Assembly (NCBI GenBank): GCA_946478755.1
Contig: CAMLDJ010000331.1
Coordinates: forward strand, 1-5,818
Reading direction: 5' to 3'
DNA from: an uncultured Pedobacter sp.
GTDB taxonomy: Bacteria > Bacteroidota > Bacteroidia > Sphingobacteriales > Sphingobacteriaceae
DNA length: 5,818 nucleotides
The first letter of the stretch is position 1; every line of letters begins with the position of its first letter. A program made the translations under genes and the position numbers. Below, piece by piece: positions 1 to 5,818 of the stretch. Under the pieces are notes generated by a model. The model did no database searches. It was given only the letters and a program-made list of their open reading frames with translations, and was not told the DNA's origin.

Positions 1-17
1 TAAGAAGAAATTATAAG

Positions 18-1910
18 ATGATAAATTTAGTTTGGCTGGTTCCCCTGATTCCGCTTTTAGGCTTTGTTGTTAATGGCCTTGGCAGAAATTCATTGTCGAA
101 AGGTGTGATTGGCTTCATAGGGAGCGGTGTAATATTCATTTCGTTTGCGATTAGTCTGGGGATATTTTTTGAGCTCGGTGCTGATGTTGTTAAATCTCAT
201 GAGATCTTTCTTTTTAATTGGATCAGTGCAGGAACGCTTCACATTCCACTTTCATTCCTGATAGATCCTTTAAGCTCGTTGATGCTGCTGATTATTACAG
301 GGGTAGGTTTCCTGATTCATATTTATTCTATTGGTTATATGCATAATGATGAAGGATTTGGTAAGTTTTTCAGCTACCTGAATCTGTTTATCTTTTTTAT
401 GTTACTATTGGTTTTAGGATCAAACTATATTGTCATGTTTATCGGCTGGGAGGGTGTTGGACTGTGTTCTTATCTGCTGATTGGCTTCTGGTATACCAAC
501 AGCAGTTATGCATCGGCGGCAAAAAAGGCCTTCGTGATGAACCGTATCGGTGACCTTGGGTTTTTATTGGGTGTATTCCTGATCTTCAGCACCTTTGGGA
601 GTGTAGAGTTTGGAAAGATATTTCCACAGGCCGCGAATATGTTGCCTGGCAATGGTACAATTGCTTTGATTGCGCTGTTGCTATTTATAGGTGCCTGTGG
701 TAAATCAGCGCAGCTGCCCTTATTTACCTGGTTGCCCGATGCGATGGCAGGACCCACTCCGGTTTCTGCGCTAATTCACGCAGCGACCATGGTTACCGCA
801 GGTATTTATATGATTGCAAGATCGAATCTGTTGTTTGACCTGGCTCCAATGGTCCAGCATGTCATTGCTATTGTTGGTCTGGCTACGGCCATTGTTGCAG
901 CCATTATTGCCTTAACCCAAACAGACATCAAAAAGGTGCTGGCTTATTCAACGGTGTCTCAGTTGGGATACATGTTCTTAGGTCTTGGCGTTGGTGCTTA
1001 TAACGGAGCTTTCTTCCATGTAATTACCCATGCCTTCTTTAAAGCACTTCTCTTCTTGTGTGCGGGTTCAGTGATTCATGCCTTGCATCACGAGCAGGAC
1101 ATGCGCCATATGGGTGGCTTGCGTAAAAAGTTGCCGGTTACTTTCATCACCATGTTAATTGGAACCATAGCCATTTCAGGATTACCTCCATTTTCGGGCT
1201 TCTTCTCTAAAGACGAGATTTTAGCGCATGTTTATCTGCACGATAAAGTGATGTGGGGAATTGCCGTATTTGGCGCATTTCTGACTGCATTTTATATGTT
1301 TAGGATGTTGTTTCTTACTTTCTATGGTAAATACCGCGGCACACACCATGCTGAAGAGAAAATATATGAATCACCGAAGTCAATGACTGTTCCTTTAATC
1401 GTTCTGGCTGTTTTATCTGCTATTGGCGGGCTGATCGGCGTTCCGGAAACACTGGGAGGAAGCCATTGGTTGTCGCACTGGTTAGCTCCGGTAATTAAAC
1501 ATGCAGCTGAATCACCTGATCATGCAACAGAATATGCATTAATGGGAGTTTCTGTTGTTGGCGTTTTAATTTCTATAGCGGTTGCCTACGGTAAATATGT
1601 TAAACGAAACCACATTCCTATACCAGACGAGGCTAAACGCCCGGCACTTGCCAGTTTGTCGTACCACAAGTTTTATTTTGATGAAATTTATGATGCGGTG
1701 ATCAGGAGGCCTTTGGATGCGATCTCGGGCTTCTTCTATAAAATTGTTGACCGTAAAATTGTGGACGGTATCGTAAATGGCTTCGGATGGAGTACTTCAG
1801 AAGCCAGCAAGGGTTTGCGTTTGTTGCAGACCGGGAATGTCGGCTTTTATATTTTTATGATGGTGGTTGGAATCATCTCATTGTTATTGTATACTTATTT
1901 ATCTCTATAA
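18..1910 (+). CDS. nuoL: NADH-quinone oxidoreductase (complex I) subunit L, proton-pumping membrane subunit
   Basis: This is the distal antiporter-like subunit of NDH-1, an inner-membrane protein that helps couple NADH:quinone electron transfer to proton export. The 630 residues compare with 613 for E. coli NuoL. I count about 16 hydrophobic segments, the last at about 607-628. A charged stretch before it (about 540-600, with FYFDEIYD at 552-559) should form the lateral helix that runs along the other antiporter subunits. Key residues align with E. coli: E145 in GWEGVG, D179 in NRIGD, K229 in ACGKSAQLPLF, H254 in SALIHAATM, K305 in TDIKKVLAYS, H334, H338 and K342 in HVITHAFFKA, and K398 in FFSKDE. 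The pump therefore looks intact. The ATG is preceded by A-rich sequence with no clear Shine-Dalgarno, and the protein begins where NuoL normally does. A TAA at 1-3, out of frame with this gene, could be the stop of an upstream gene (nuoK expected), but this cannot be shown. nuoM starts 21 bp downstream. The main alternatives, MrpA or NdhF-like proteins, fit less well given the following nuoM and nuoN. Confidence 0.97.
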   Translation: MINLVWLVPLIPLLGFVVNGLGRNSLSKGVIGFIGSGVIFISFAISLGIFFELGADVVKSHEIFLFNWISAGTLHIPLSFLIDPLSSLMLLIITGVGFLIHIYSIGYMHNDEGFGKFFSYLNLFIFFMLLLVLGSNYIVMFIGWEGVGLCSYLLIGFWYTNSSYASAAKKAFVMNRIGDLGFLLGVFLIFSTFGSVEFGKIFPQAANMLPGNGTIALIALLLFIGACGKSAQLPLFTWLPDAMAGPTPVSALIHAATMVTAGIYMIARSNLLFDLAPMVQHVIAIVGLATAIVAAIIALTQTDIKKVLAYSTVSQLGYMFLGLGVGAYNGAFFHVITHAFFKALLFLCAGSVIHALHHEQDMRHMGGLRKKLPVTFITMLIGTIAISGLPPFSGFFSKDEILAHVYLHDKVMWGIAVFGAFLTAFYMFRMLFLTFYGKYRGTHHAEEKIYESPKSMTVPLIVLAVLSAIGGLIGVPETLGGSHWLSHWLAPVIKHAAESPDHATEYALMGVSVVGVLISIAVAYGKYVKRNHIPIPDEAKRPALASLSYHKFYFDEIYDAVIRRPLDAISGFFYKIVDRKIVDGIVNGFGWSTSEASKGLRLLQTGNVGFYIFMMVVGIISLLLYTYLSL

Positions 1911-1931
1911 AAGATCGTTCAAGAAAAGATA

Positions 1932-3398
1932 ATGGAACAACTTTTACTACTTCTTCTATTTTTACCATTGGTTGGCGCCTTGGTTACCGCATTTTCCGGA
2001 AATGCAGCAAAGCATGTTGCCCTGATATCGGCAATTGTTTCTTTAGCCCTGGCGTTGGTTATGGTATGTAATTTTATACCGGATGCGAGTACACAGTTTG
2101 TCGTAAACTGTCCCTGGATAAAAGATCTTGGCATCAGTTTCCATACAGGTGTAGATGGGATCAGCATGATCACGATACTGTTAACAAATGTATTAATGCC
2201 CCTGATCATTCTTTCCGCTTATCAGTATCAATATAAAAATGCAAATGCGTTCTTCGCGCTGATCTTGTTTATGCAAAGTGGTTTGCTGCTGGTGTTTACA
2301 GCAATGGACGCATTCCTGTTCTATATAGGATGGGAAGCCGCTCTGATCCCAATTTACTTTATCTGTGCAATATGGGGTGGTAAGGACCGCATCAGGGTAA
2401 ACATGAAGTTTTTTGTTTATACCATAGCTGGATCGCTGTTTATGCTGTTGGGTATCATTTATCTTTATTTACAAAATCCTTCCAATAACTTCGATATTCA
2501 GGCATTTTACAATCTTAATTTAAATTCAAGCCAACAGGGATGGGTGTTCTGGTCGTTCTTCATCGCTTTCGCGATAAAAATGCCGGTATTTCCTTTTCAT
2601 ACCTGGCAACCAGATACTTATACGGAAGCTCCGGCTCCGGGGACCATGCTGCTTTCAGGTATCATGCTTAAGATGGGTATTTATGGGGTGATCAGATGGC
2701 TATTACCGGTTGTACCGGGAGCGGTTCAGGACTGGGGACAGCTTGCTATTATTCTGTCCATCATTGGTGTGGTTTATGCTTCGTTGATTGCCTTTACACA
2801 AAAGAATGCAAAACGATTGGTCGCCTATTCTTCCATTGGCCACGTTGGGTTAATATCGGCAGGTATCTTTGCCTTAAATGTGCAGGGGATGCAGGGTGCG
2901 ATGATCCAGATGCTGAGCCACGGTATCAATGTGATAGGCTTATTTTTTGTGCTGGATATTATTGCAGGTCGCATGCAGACCAATAAGATTGCTGAGCTTG
3001 GAGGCATCGCAAAGCAAGCTCCCAAGCTGGCTATTGTGTTTCTGATCCTCGTTTTAGGAACTGTAGCTTTGCCGGGAACAAATGGCTTTATAGGCGAGTT
3101 CCTTTTGCTGATGGGCATATATCAGTATAATTTATGGGCCGCTGTATTTGCCGGGCTGACCATCATTTTTGGTGCGGTTTATATGTTCAGAATGTATCAG
3201 AACATTATGCTTGGCAAAACCAATGAGCTAACAATAGGCTTTACAGATATCAAAGGATCGGAGCGGGTGGTATTGTATGTGATCTGTGCGTTGGTCATCA
3301 TCATGGGGGTTTATCCAAAGCCAATTTTAGAATTGTCAGAAGCTTCAGTACAACATTTAATAGAACAGGTCACACAAAAATTAACATCGGTAAACTAA
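1932..3398 (+). CDS. nuoM: NADH-quinone oxidoreductase (complex I) subunit M, proton-pumping membrane subunit
   Basis: This is the middle antiporter-like subunit of NDH-1, lying between NuoL and NuoN in the membrane arm. The 488 residues compare with 509 in E. coli, with about 14 membrane segments. The pumping residues are present: E135 in YIGWEAALIP (E. coli E144), K216 in AIKMPVFPFHTWQPD (K234), K247 in IMLKMGIYG (K265), H330 in MLSHGINVIG, and E389 in NGFIGEF (E407). The glutamate at this last position, where NuoL and NuoN have lysine, identifies it as NuoM rather than a paralogue. The loop after K216 reads HTWQPDTYTEAPAPG, where E. coli has HGWLPDAHSQAPTAG; HTWQPDTY is a form I associate with Bacteroidota. 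The ATG at 1932 follows an A-rich leader (AAGAAAAGATA) without a true Shine-Dalgarno. It lies 21 bp after the nuoL stop and 4 bp before nuoN, so it is inside the operon. The coding frame shows no disruption. Confidence 0.97.
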   Translation: MEQLLLLLLFLPLVGALVTAFSGNAAKHVALISAIVSLALALVMVCNFIPDASTQFVVNCPWIKDLGISFHTGVDGISMITILLTNVLMPLIILSAYQYQYKNANAFFALILFMQSGLLLVFTAMDAFLFYIGWEAALIPIYFICAIWGGKDRIRVNMKFFVYTIAGSLFMLLGIIYLYLQNPSNNFDIQAFYNLNLNSSQQGWVFWSFFIAFAIKMPVFPFHTWQPDTYTEAPAPGTMLLSGIMLKMGIYGVIRWLLPVVPGAVQDWGQLAIILSIIGVVYASLIAFTQKNAKRLVAYSSIGHVGLISAGIFALNVQGMQGAMIQMLSHGINVIGLFFVLDIIAGRMQTNKIAELGGIAKQAPKLAIVFLILVLGTVALPGTNGFIGEFLLLMGIYQYNLWAAVFAGLTIIFGAVYMFRMYQNIMLGKTNELTIGFTDIKGSERVVLYVICALVIIMGVYPKPILELSEASVQHLIEQVTQKLTSVN

Positions 3399-3402
3399 GG
3401 AG
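3397..3402 (+). promoter_or_regulatory. AAGGAG purine tract abutting the nuoN start (Shine-Dalgarno-like, no spacer)
   Basis: AAGGAG overlaps the last two bases of the nuoM TAA stop and ends directly at the nuoN ATG. It matches the Shine-Dalgarno core well, but the spacer is 0 nt where 5-9 nt is usual. Bacteroidota often initiate without Shine-Dalgarno pairing, so it may be inert. The nuoM stop and nuoN start are close enough for translational coupling by re-initiation. Confidence 0.3.
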
Positions 3403-4776
3403 ATGAATATCATTATAACAATAACTGTTACCGCTTTAGTGGTGCTTTACGCAGGTTTGTTTAAGGCTAAAAAAGCATTATTACCTATTACCTTACTTGG
3501 TTTGCTTACTTCGCTGGCTTTTGTAGTTACAGGTTGGAACGCGGACCAGACCTATTACAATATGATGCAGATGGATAACTTTGCATTGGCTTTTACCGGT
3601 ATTACGGTCCTTGGTACCTTGCTTATATTTTTGCTGACTCAAAACTATTTCGCTGCAAACAGTGAAAATATAGCGGAGTATTTTACACTGATCCTTTTTG
3701 CCCTTGCGGGGATCATAATTATGGTTTCCTATAAAAACATGTCTATGTTATTTATAGGTCTTGAGATCATGTCGGTGAGTTTATATATCCTTGCCGGAAT
3801 ACGGAAAAGTAATTTTGCTTCCAACGAGGCTTCGTTGAAATACTTCCTGATGGGGGCATTTTCTACAGGCTTCCTTTTGTTCGGTATTACGCTGATTTAT
3901 GGTGCTACGGGATCGTTTGATCTTGAAGTGATCAATCAATATCTGGTTGCAAACTATAAGAGCGTTTCGCCGATGTTCTACCCGGGGATCGTATTGCTGA
4001 TGATCGGACTGTGCTTTAAAATTGGTGCAGCTCCCTTTCATTTCTGGACCCCTGATGTATATGAGGGTGCGCCAACGCTGATCACAACGTTCATGTCGAC
4101 CATAGTTAAAACCGCTGGTTTTGCGGCTTTTCTTCGCTTATTCGCAGATACTTTTGCGCCTTTACATGACTTCTGGATGCCACCGTTGATGGTGATCGTA
4201 TGTTTAACTTTATTGATTGGAAATGTTACCGCCTTGTTCCAAAAGAACTTTAAAAGGATGCTGGCTTACTCGAGTATCTCGCATGCAGGGTATTTGCTGT
4301 TCTCGCTGATCACTCTGACGGCAAATTCATCGAACAATGTGCTGGTTTATGCCGCTGCCTATACTTTCGCAACGATCGTCGCTTTTGCTGTTTTAATTTT
4401 AGTGAAACAGAAAACCGGTAATGATCATTTTGACAGCTTTAATGGCCTGGCCAGCCGAAACCCCTTTACTGCACTGATGCTGACTATAGCAATGTTGTCG
4501 CTTGCCGGCATACCACTTACTGCAGGATTTATAGGGAAATACCTGATGTTTTTGAATGTCATGACTGAATACAAGATCTATCTGGTTTCCTTTGCTATTT
4601 TAAATGCATTGGTGGGGTTCTATTACTACTTTAAAGTGATCGTAGCGATGTATTTCAAGGAAGGCAATGAAACTGAGCTACAGATGCCTGTTCAGTATCA
4701 GTTTGTGCTTATTTTTTCAATTTTGATTACCGTGTTTTTAGGAGTATATCCCTCGGTAATTTTAAATTTGATATAG
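3403..4776 (+). CDS. nuoN: NADH-quinone oxidoreductase (complex I) subunit N, proton-pumping membrane subunit
   Basis: This is the antiporter-like subunit nearest the NuoA/J/K/H end of the NDH-1 membrane arm, homologous to mitochondrial ND2. It has 457 residues against 485 in E. coli NuoN, with about 14 hydrophobic segments. Residues matching the known proton path are E121 in IGLEIMSVSLY (E. coli E133), K146 in EASLKYFLMG (K158), K206 in LCFKIGAAPFHFWTPD (K217), H213 (H224), K236 in STIVKTAGF (K247), K284 in NFKRMLAYSS, and K379 in TAGFIGKYLMF (K395). The motif LAYSSISHAGY (287-297) also occurs in variant form in NuoL (308-318) and NuoM (296-306), showing that the three genes are paralogues. 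Only GGAG separates the nuoM stop from this ATG. No other ATG occurs in frame until codon 54, so the start is well supported despite the abutting purine tract. It is the last nuo gene here, as is usual for nuo operons. Confidence 0.96.
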   Translation: MNIIITITVTALVVLYAGLFKAKKALLPITLLGLLTSLAFVVTGWNADQTYYNMMQMDNFALAFTGITVLGTLLIFLLTQNYFAANSENIAEYFTLILFALAGIIIMVSYKNMSMLFIGLEIMSVSLYILAGIRKSNFASNEASLKYFLMGAFSTGFLLFGITLIYGATGSFDLEVINQYLVANYKSVSPMFYPGIVLLMIGLCFKIGAAPFHFWTPDVYEGAPTLITTFMSTIVKTAGFAAFLRLFADTFAPLHDFWMPPLMVIVCLTLLIGNVTALFQKNFKRMLAYSSISHAGYLLFSLITLTANSSNNVLVYAAAYTFATIVAFAVLILVKQKTGNDHFDSFNGLASRNPFTALMLTIAMLSLAGIPLTAGFIGKYLMFLNVMTEYKIYLVSFAILNALVGFYYYFKVIVAMYFKEGNETELQMPVQYQFVLIFSILITVFLGVYPSVILNLI

Positions 4777-4799
4777 TGACATCTATAGATAATTATTTG
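4767..4799 (+). promoter_or_regulatory. weak candidate Bacteroidota-type promoter before the DedA gene
   Basis: A TTTG at 4767-4770, inside the last codons of nuoN, could be a -33 element of the Bacteroidota type (TTTG, 19-21 bp, TAnnTTTG). After 21 bp comes ATTATTTG at 4792-4799, which matches the TTTG half of the -7 element but has AT in place of TA. The match is imperfect and AT-rich sequence gives such hits by chance. If real, it would let the DedA gene and ppa be transcribed independently of the nuo operon. Confidence 0.2.
4781..4790. repeat. perfect 10-bp palindrome ATCTATAGAT
   Basis: ATCTATAGAT equals its own reverse complement. It lies 5 bp after the nuoN stop and directly next to the hairpin at 4791-4816. 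It could be a small operator half-site arrangement or a chance AT-rich palindrome. No second copy was noticed in the window. Confidence 0.4.
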
Positions 4800-4816
4800 T
4801 AGTTTTACGAATAATT
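4791..4816 (+). repeat. inverted repeat / RNA hairpin in the leader of the DedA gene
   Basis: AATTATTTGT (4791-4800) pairs with ACGAATAATT (4807-4816) to give a 10-bp stem with one wobble pair (U4798 with G4809) and a 6-nt loop, AGUUUU. The arms otherwise match fully, but only one pair is G-C, so the RNA stem is weak. It ends 5 nt before the DedA ATG and is not followed by a U tract, so it is not a standard intrinsic terminator. It could hinder ribosome access to the start, mark an RNA processing point between nuo and the DedA gene, or have no function. Confidence 0.45.
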
Positions 4817-4821
4817 GAAAT

Positions 4822-5487
4822 ATGCACGATTTCTGGAATTCATTACAGCACTTCATTGATCCCGAAAAATTACTTAAAGAAGGTGGTTTTTACGTTGTAA
4901 TGTTTGTGATATTTGCCGAGACAGGTCTGTTTTTTGGCTTCTTCTTGCCTGGTGATTATCTCTTGTTCCTTGCCGGAATGTTCGTAGCTACAGGTAAACT
5001 GGATGTAAATATATATGTCCTGATTTTTGGCTTGTGTGTTTCTGCAGTTTCTGGCAATTTTGTAGGGTATTGGTTTGGCCGGAAAACAGGGCCCATGTTA
5101 TACCATAGAAAGGAGTCTTTCTTCTTTAAACGGCGGTATTTGAAAGCTGCCGAAGAATATTACCATAAGCAGGGAGCTTTTGCATTGATCATGGGAAGAT
5201 TCGTTCCCATTGTACGAACATTTGCACCGATTTTTGCAGGTGTTGTGAAGTTAGATTTCAAAAGATTTGCTTTATATAACATTACAGGTGCATTAATTTG
5301 GATAGCTTCCTTAACTTTGCTTGGTTATTTCCTGGGAAGAAGATTTGAAAAAGAAATTAACGATTATTTATTGTATATAATTATAGGTTTCATTGTGATT
5401 ACTACGATCCCGTTAATTGTCACATTTGTGAGAAAGAAAGTAGTAAAGGACGACAATGAGGAATTAAACACTGAAAAACAAAAATGA
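4822..5487 (+). CDS. DedA-family (SNARE-associated / VTT domain) inner-membrane protein
   Basis: This is a polytopic membrane protein of the DedA family. Family members have been implicated in undecaprenyl-phosphate (C55-P) recycling across the membrane and in membrane-potential and pH homeostasis; the substrate of this one is not shown by the sequence. The 221 residues are normal for the family. The first conserved block, [19 protein letters not shown] (31-49), carries E33 and D45, matching the two acidic residues essential in E. coli YqjA (E39 and D51). GYWFGRKTG follows at 82-90. The second block, [19 protein letters not shown] (118-136), carries R126 and R132, spaced like YqjA R130 and R136. 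Hydrophobic segments lie at about 22-52, 63-85, 117-141, 150-172 and 181-203, followed by a charged cytoplasmic tail (204-221). The ATG at 4822 lies 45 bp after nuoN and places the first conserved block at a typical distance. The stop overlaps the ppa start. The family call is firm; the molecular role is inferred. Confidence 0.93.
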   Translation: MHDFWNSLQHFIDPEKLLKEGGFYVVMFVIFAETGLFFGFFLPGDYLLFLAGMFVATGKLDVNIYVLIFGLCVSAVSGNFVGYWFGRKTGPMLYHRKESFFFKRRYLKAAEEYYHKQGAFALIMGRFVPIVRTFAPIFAGVVKLDFKRFALYNITGALIWIASLTLLGYFLGRRFEKEINDYLLYIIIGFIVITTIPLIVTFVRKKVVKDDNEELNTEKQK

Positions 5488-5818
5488 GTAAAGACGACCA
5501 TCATCCGTGGCACAATGTGTCTCCAGGCGACAACTTGCCAGAGATAGTGAATGCAATTATTGAGATTCCGAAAGGATCCAAAGCGAAATACGAAATTGAT
5601 AAAGAATCAAATCTGATCAAATTAGACCGTGTCCTATTTTCATCGGTGATGTATCCGGCAAATTATGGATTTATCCCGCAAACTTATTGCGATGATAATG
5701 ACCCGCTGGATATTTTAGTGTTATGCTCTGTGGATGTATATCCTATGACCATTATTGAAGCTAAGGTAATTGGTGTAATGCATATGGTAGACAATGGTGA
5801 GCAGGATGATAAGATCAT
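5484..5818 (+). CDS. ppa: inorganic pyrophosphatase, family I (soluble), 3' end cut by the window edge
   Basis: This cytoplasmic Mg2+-dependent enzyme hydrolyses pyrophosphate to two phosphates and so pulls nucleic-acid, aminoacyl-tRNA and lipid-carrier synthesis forward. The window holds 111 complete codons plus 2 bases; the family is about 175-185 residues, so roughly the last 40% is missing. Active-site residues can be matched to the E. coli enzyme: E27 in EIPKG (E20), K35 and E37 in KAKYEID (K29, E31), R49 in LDRVL (R43), Y57 and Y61 in MYPANYGF (Y51, Y55), the metal-binding signature DNDPLDI with D71, D73 and D76 (D65, D67, D70), and D103, D108 and K110 in VDNGEQDDK (D97, D102, K104). 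The C-terminal Tyr/Lys pair lies outside the window. The ATG forms an ATGA overlap with the DedA stop, preceded by an A-rich stretch without a Shine-Dalgarno, so translational coupling is likely. The N-terminal HPWHNVSPG fits Bacteroidota homologues. Confidence 0.96.
   Translation, partial: MSKDDHHPWHNVSPGDNLPEIVNAIIEIPKGSKAKYEIDKESNLIKLDRVLFSSVMYPANYGFIPQTYCDDNDPLDILVLCSVDVYPMTIIEAKVIGVMHMVDNGEQDDKI

Noticed and set aside
1..17. End of an upstream nuoK gene
   Set aside because: A TAA at 1-3 is compatible with a stop codon, but no upstream codons are in the window, so the gene cannot be identified from sequence.
506..757. 83-codon open frame on the minus strand inside nuoL
   Set aside because: It lies antisense within a strongly conserved part of nuoL (TM6-TM8 with K229 and H254) and its product has no recognisable domain; it is a shadow of the real gene.
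1787..2071. 94-codon + strand frame spanning the nuoL-nuoM junction
   Set aside because: It overlaps the conserved C-terminus of NuoL and N-terminus of NuoM in another frame and shows no family resemblance.
1919..2209. Minus-strand open frame over the start of nuoM
   Set aside because: It is antisense to the NuoM N-terminal region, with no motif and no plausible start context.
2696..3118. Overlapping + and - strand frames inside nuoM (2696-2986 and 2825-3118)
   Set aside because: Both lie within the conserved NuoM TM8-TM12 region in alternative frames, with low-complexity, Cys-rich or Pro/Ile-rich products typical of shadows.
3781..4041. Minus-strand open frame inside nuoN
   Set aside because: It is antisense to the conserved NuoN TM5-TM7 block and has no recognisable features.
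18..4776. Mrp-type cation/proton antiporter operon instead of complex I
   Set aside because: Gene order L-M-N, the NuoM-specific glutamate E389, the NuoL lateral-helix C-terminus and the presence of a true NuoN all fit complex I; no mrpB, C, E, F or G-like genes are present.
4791..4821. Intrinsic terminator for the nuo operon
   Set aside because: The stem is almost all A-T pairs and is followed by GAAAT, not a U tract, so it does not fit a rho-independent terminator.

Overview
The window looks like chromosomal DNA from a member of the Bacteroidota, most likely a Sphingobacteriaceae-type organism such as Pedobacter or a relative. This rests on moderate GC (low 40s percent by eye), A-rich leaders without well-spaced Shine-Dalgarno sequences before most genes, the NuoM variant HTWQPDTY, and a pyrophosphatase starting with an [13 protein letters not shown] N-terminus. 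The genus is inferred from remembered family features, not from a search.

Layout, all on the + strand: nuoL (18-1910), nuoM (1932-3398) and nuoN (3403-4776) are complete. They encode the three antiporter-like proton-pumping membrane subunits of respiratory complex I (NDH-1) and form the 3' end of a nuo operon whose earlier genes lie upstream of the window. A 45-bp gap (4777-4821) holds a perfect 10-bp palindrome and a 10-bp-stem hairpin. It is followed by a DedA-family membrane protein gene (4822-5487). The DedA stop codon overlaps, as ATGA, the start of ppa, a family I soluble inorganic pyrophosphatase whose first 111 codons are in the window (5484 to the edge).

How the genes work together: NuoL, NuoM and NuoN sit side by side in the membrane arm of complex I and couple NADH:quinone electron transfer to ion export. 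Each retains the charged residues expected along its proton path. The DedA protein belongs to a family linked to proton-motive-force-dependent membrane functions, including recycling of the undecaprenyl-phosphate lipid carrier in some members. Pyrophosphatase removes PPi made by biosynthesis. The DedA-ppa overlap suggests the two are co-translated. Whether they are co-transcribed with nuo depends on the 45-bp gap.

No mobile element, CRISPR array, RNA gene or broken gene is visible, and there is no gene-free stretch longer than 45 bp. I see no new biological system here. The points worth a second look are the nuoN-DedA gap, the DedA-ppa coupling and the odd nuoN start context.
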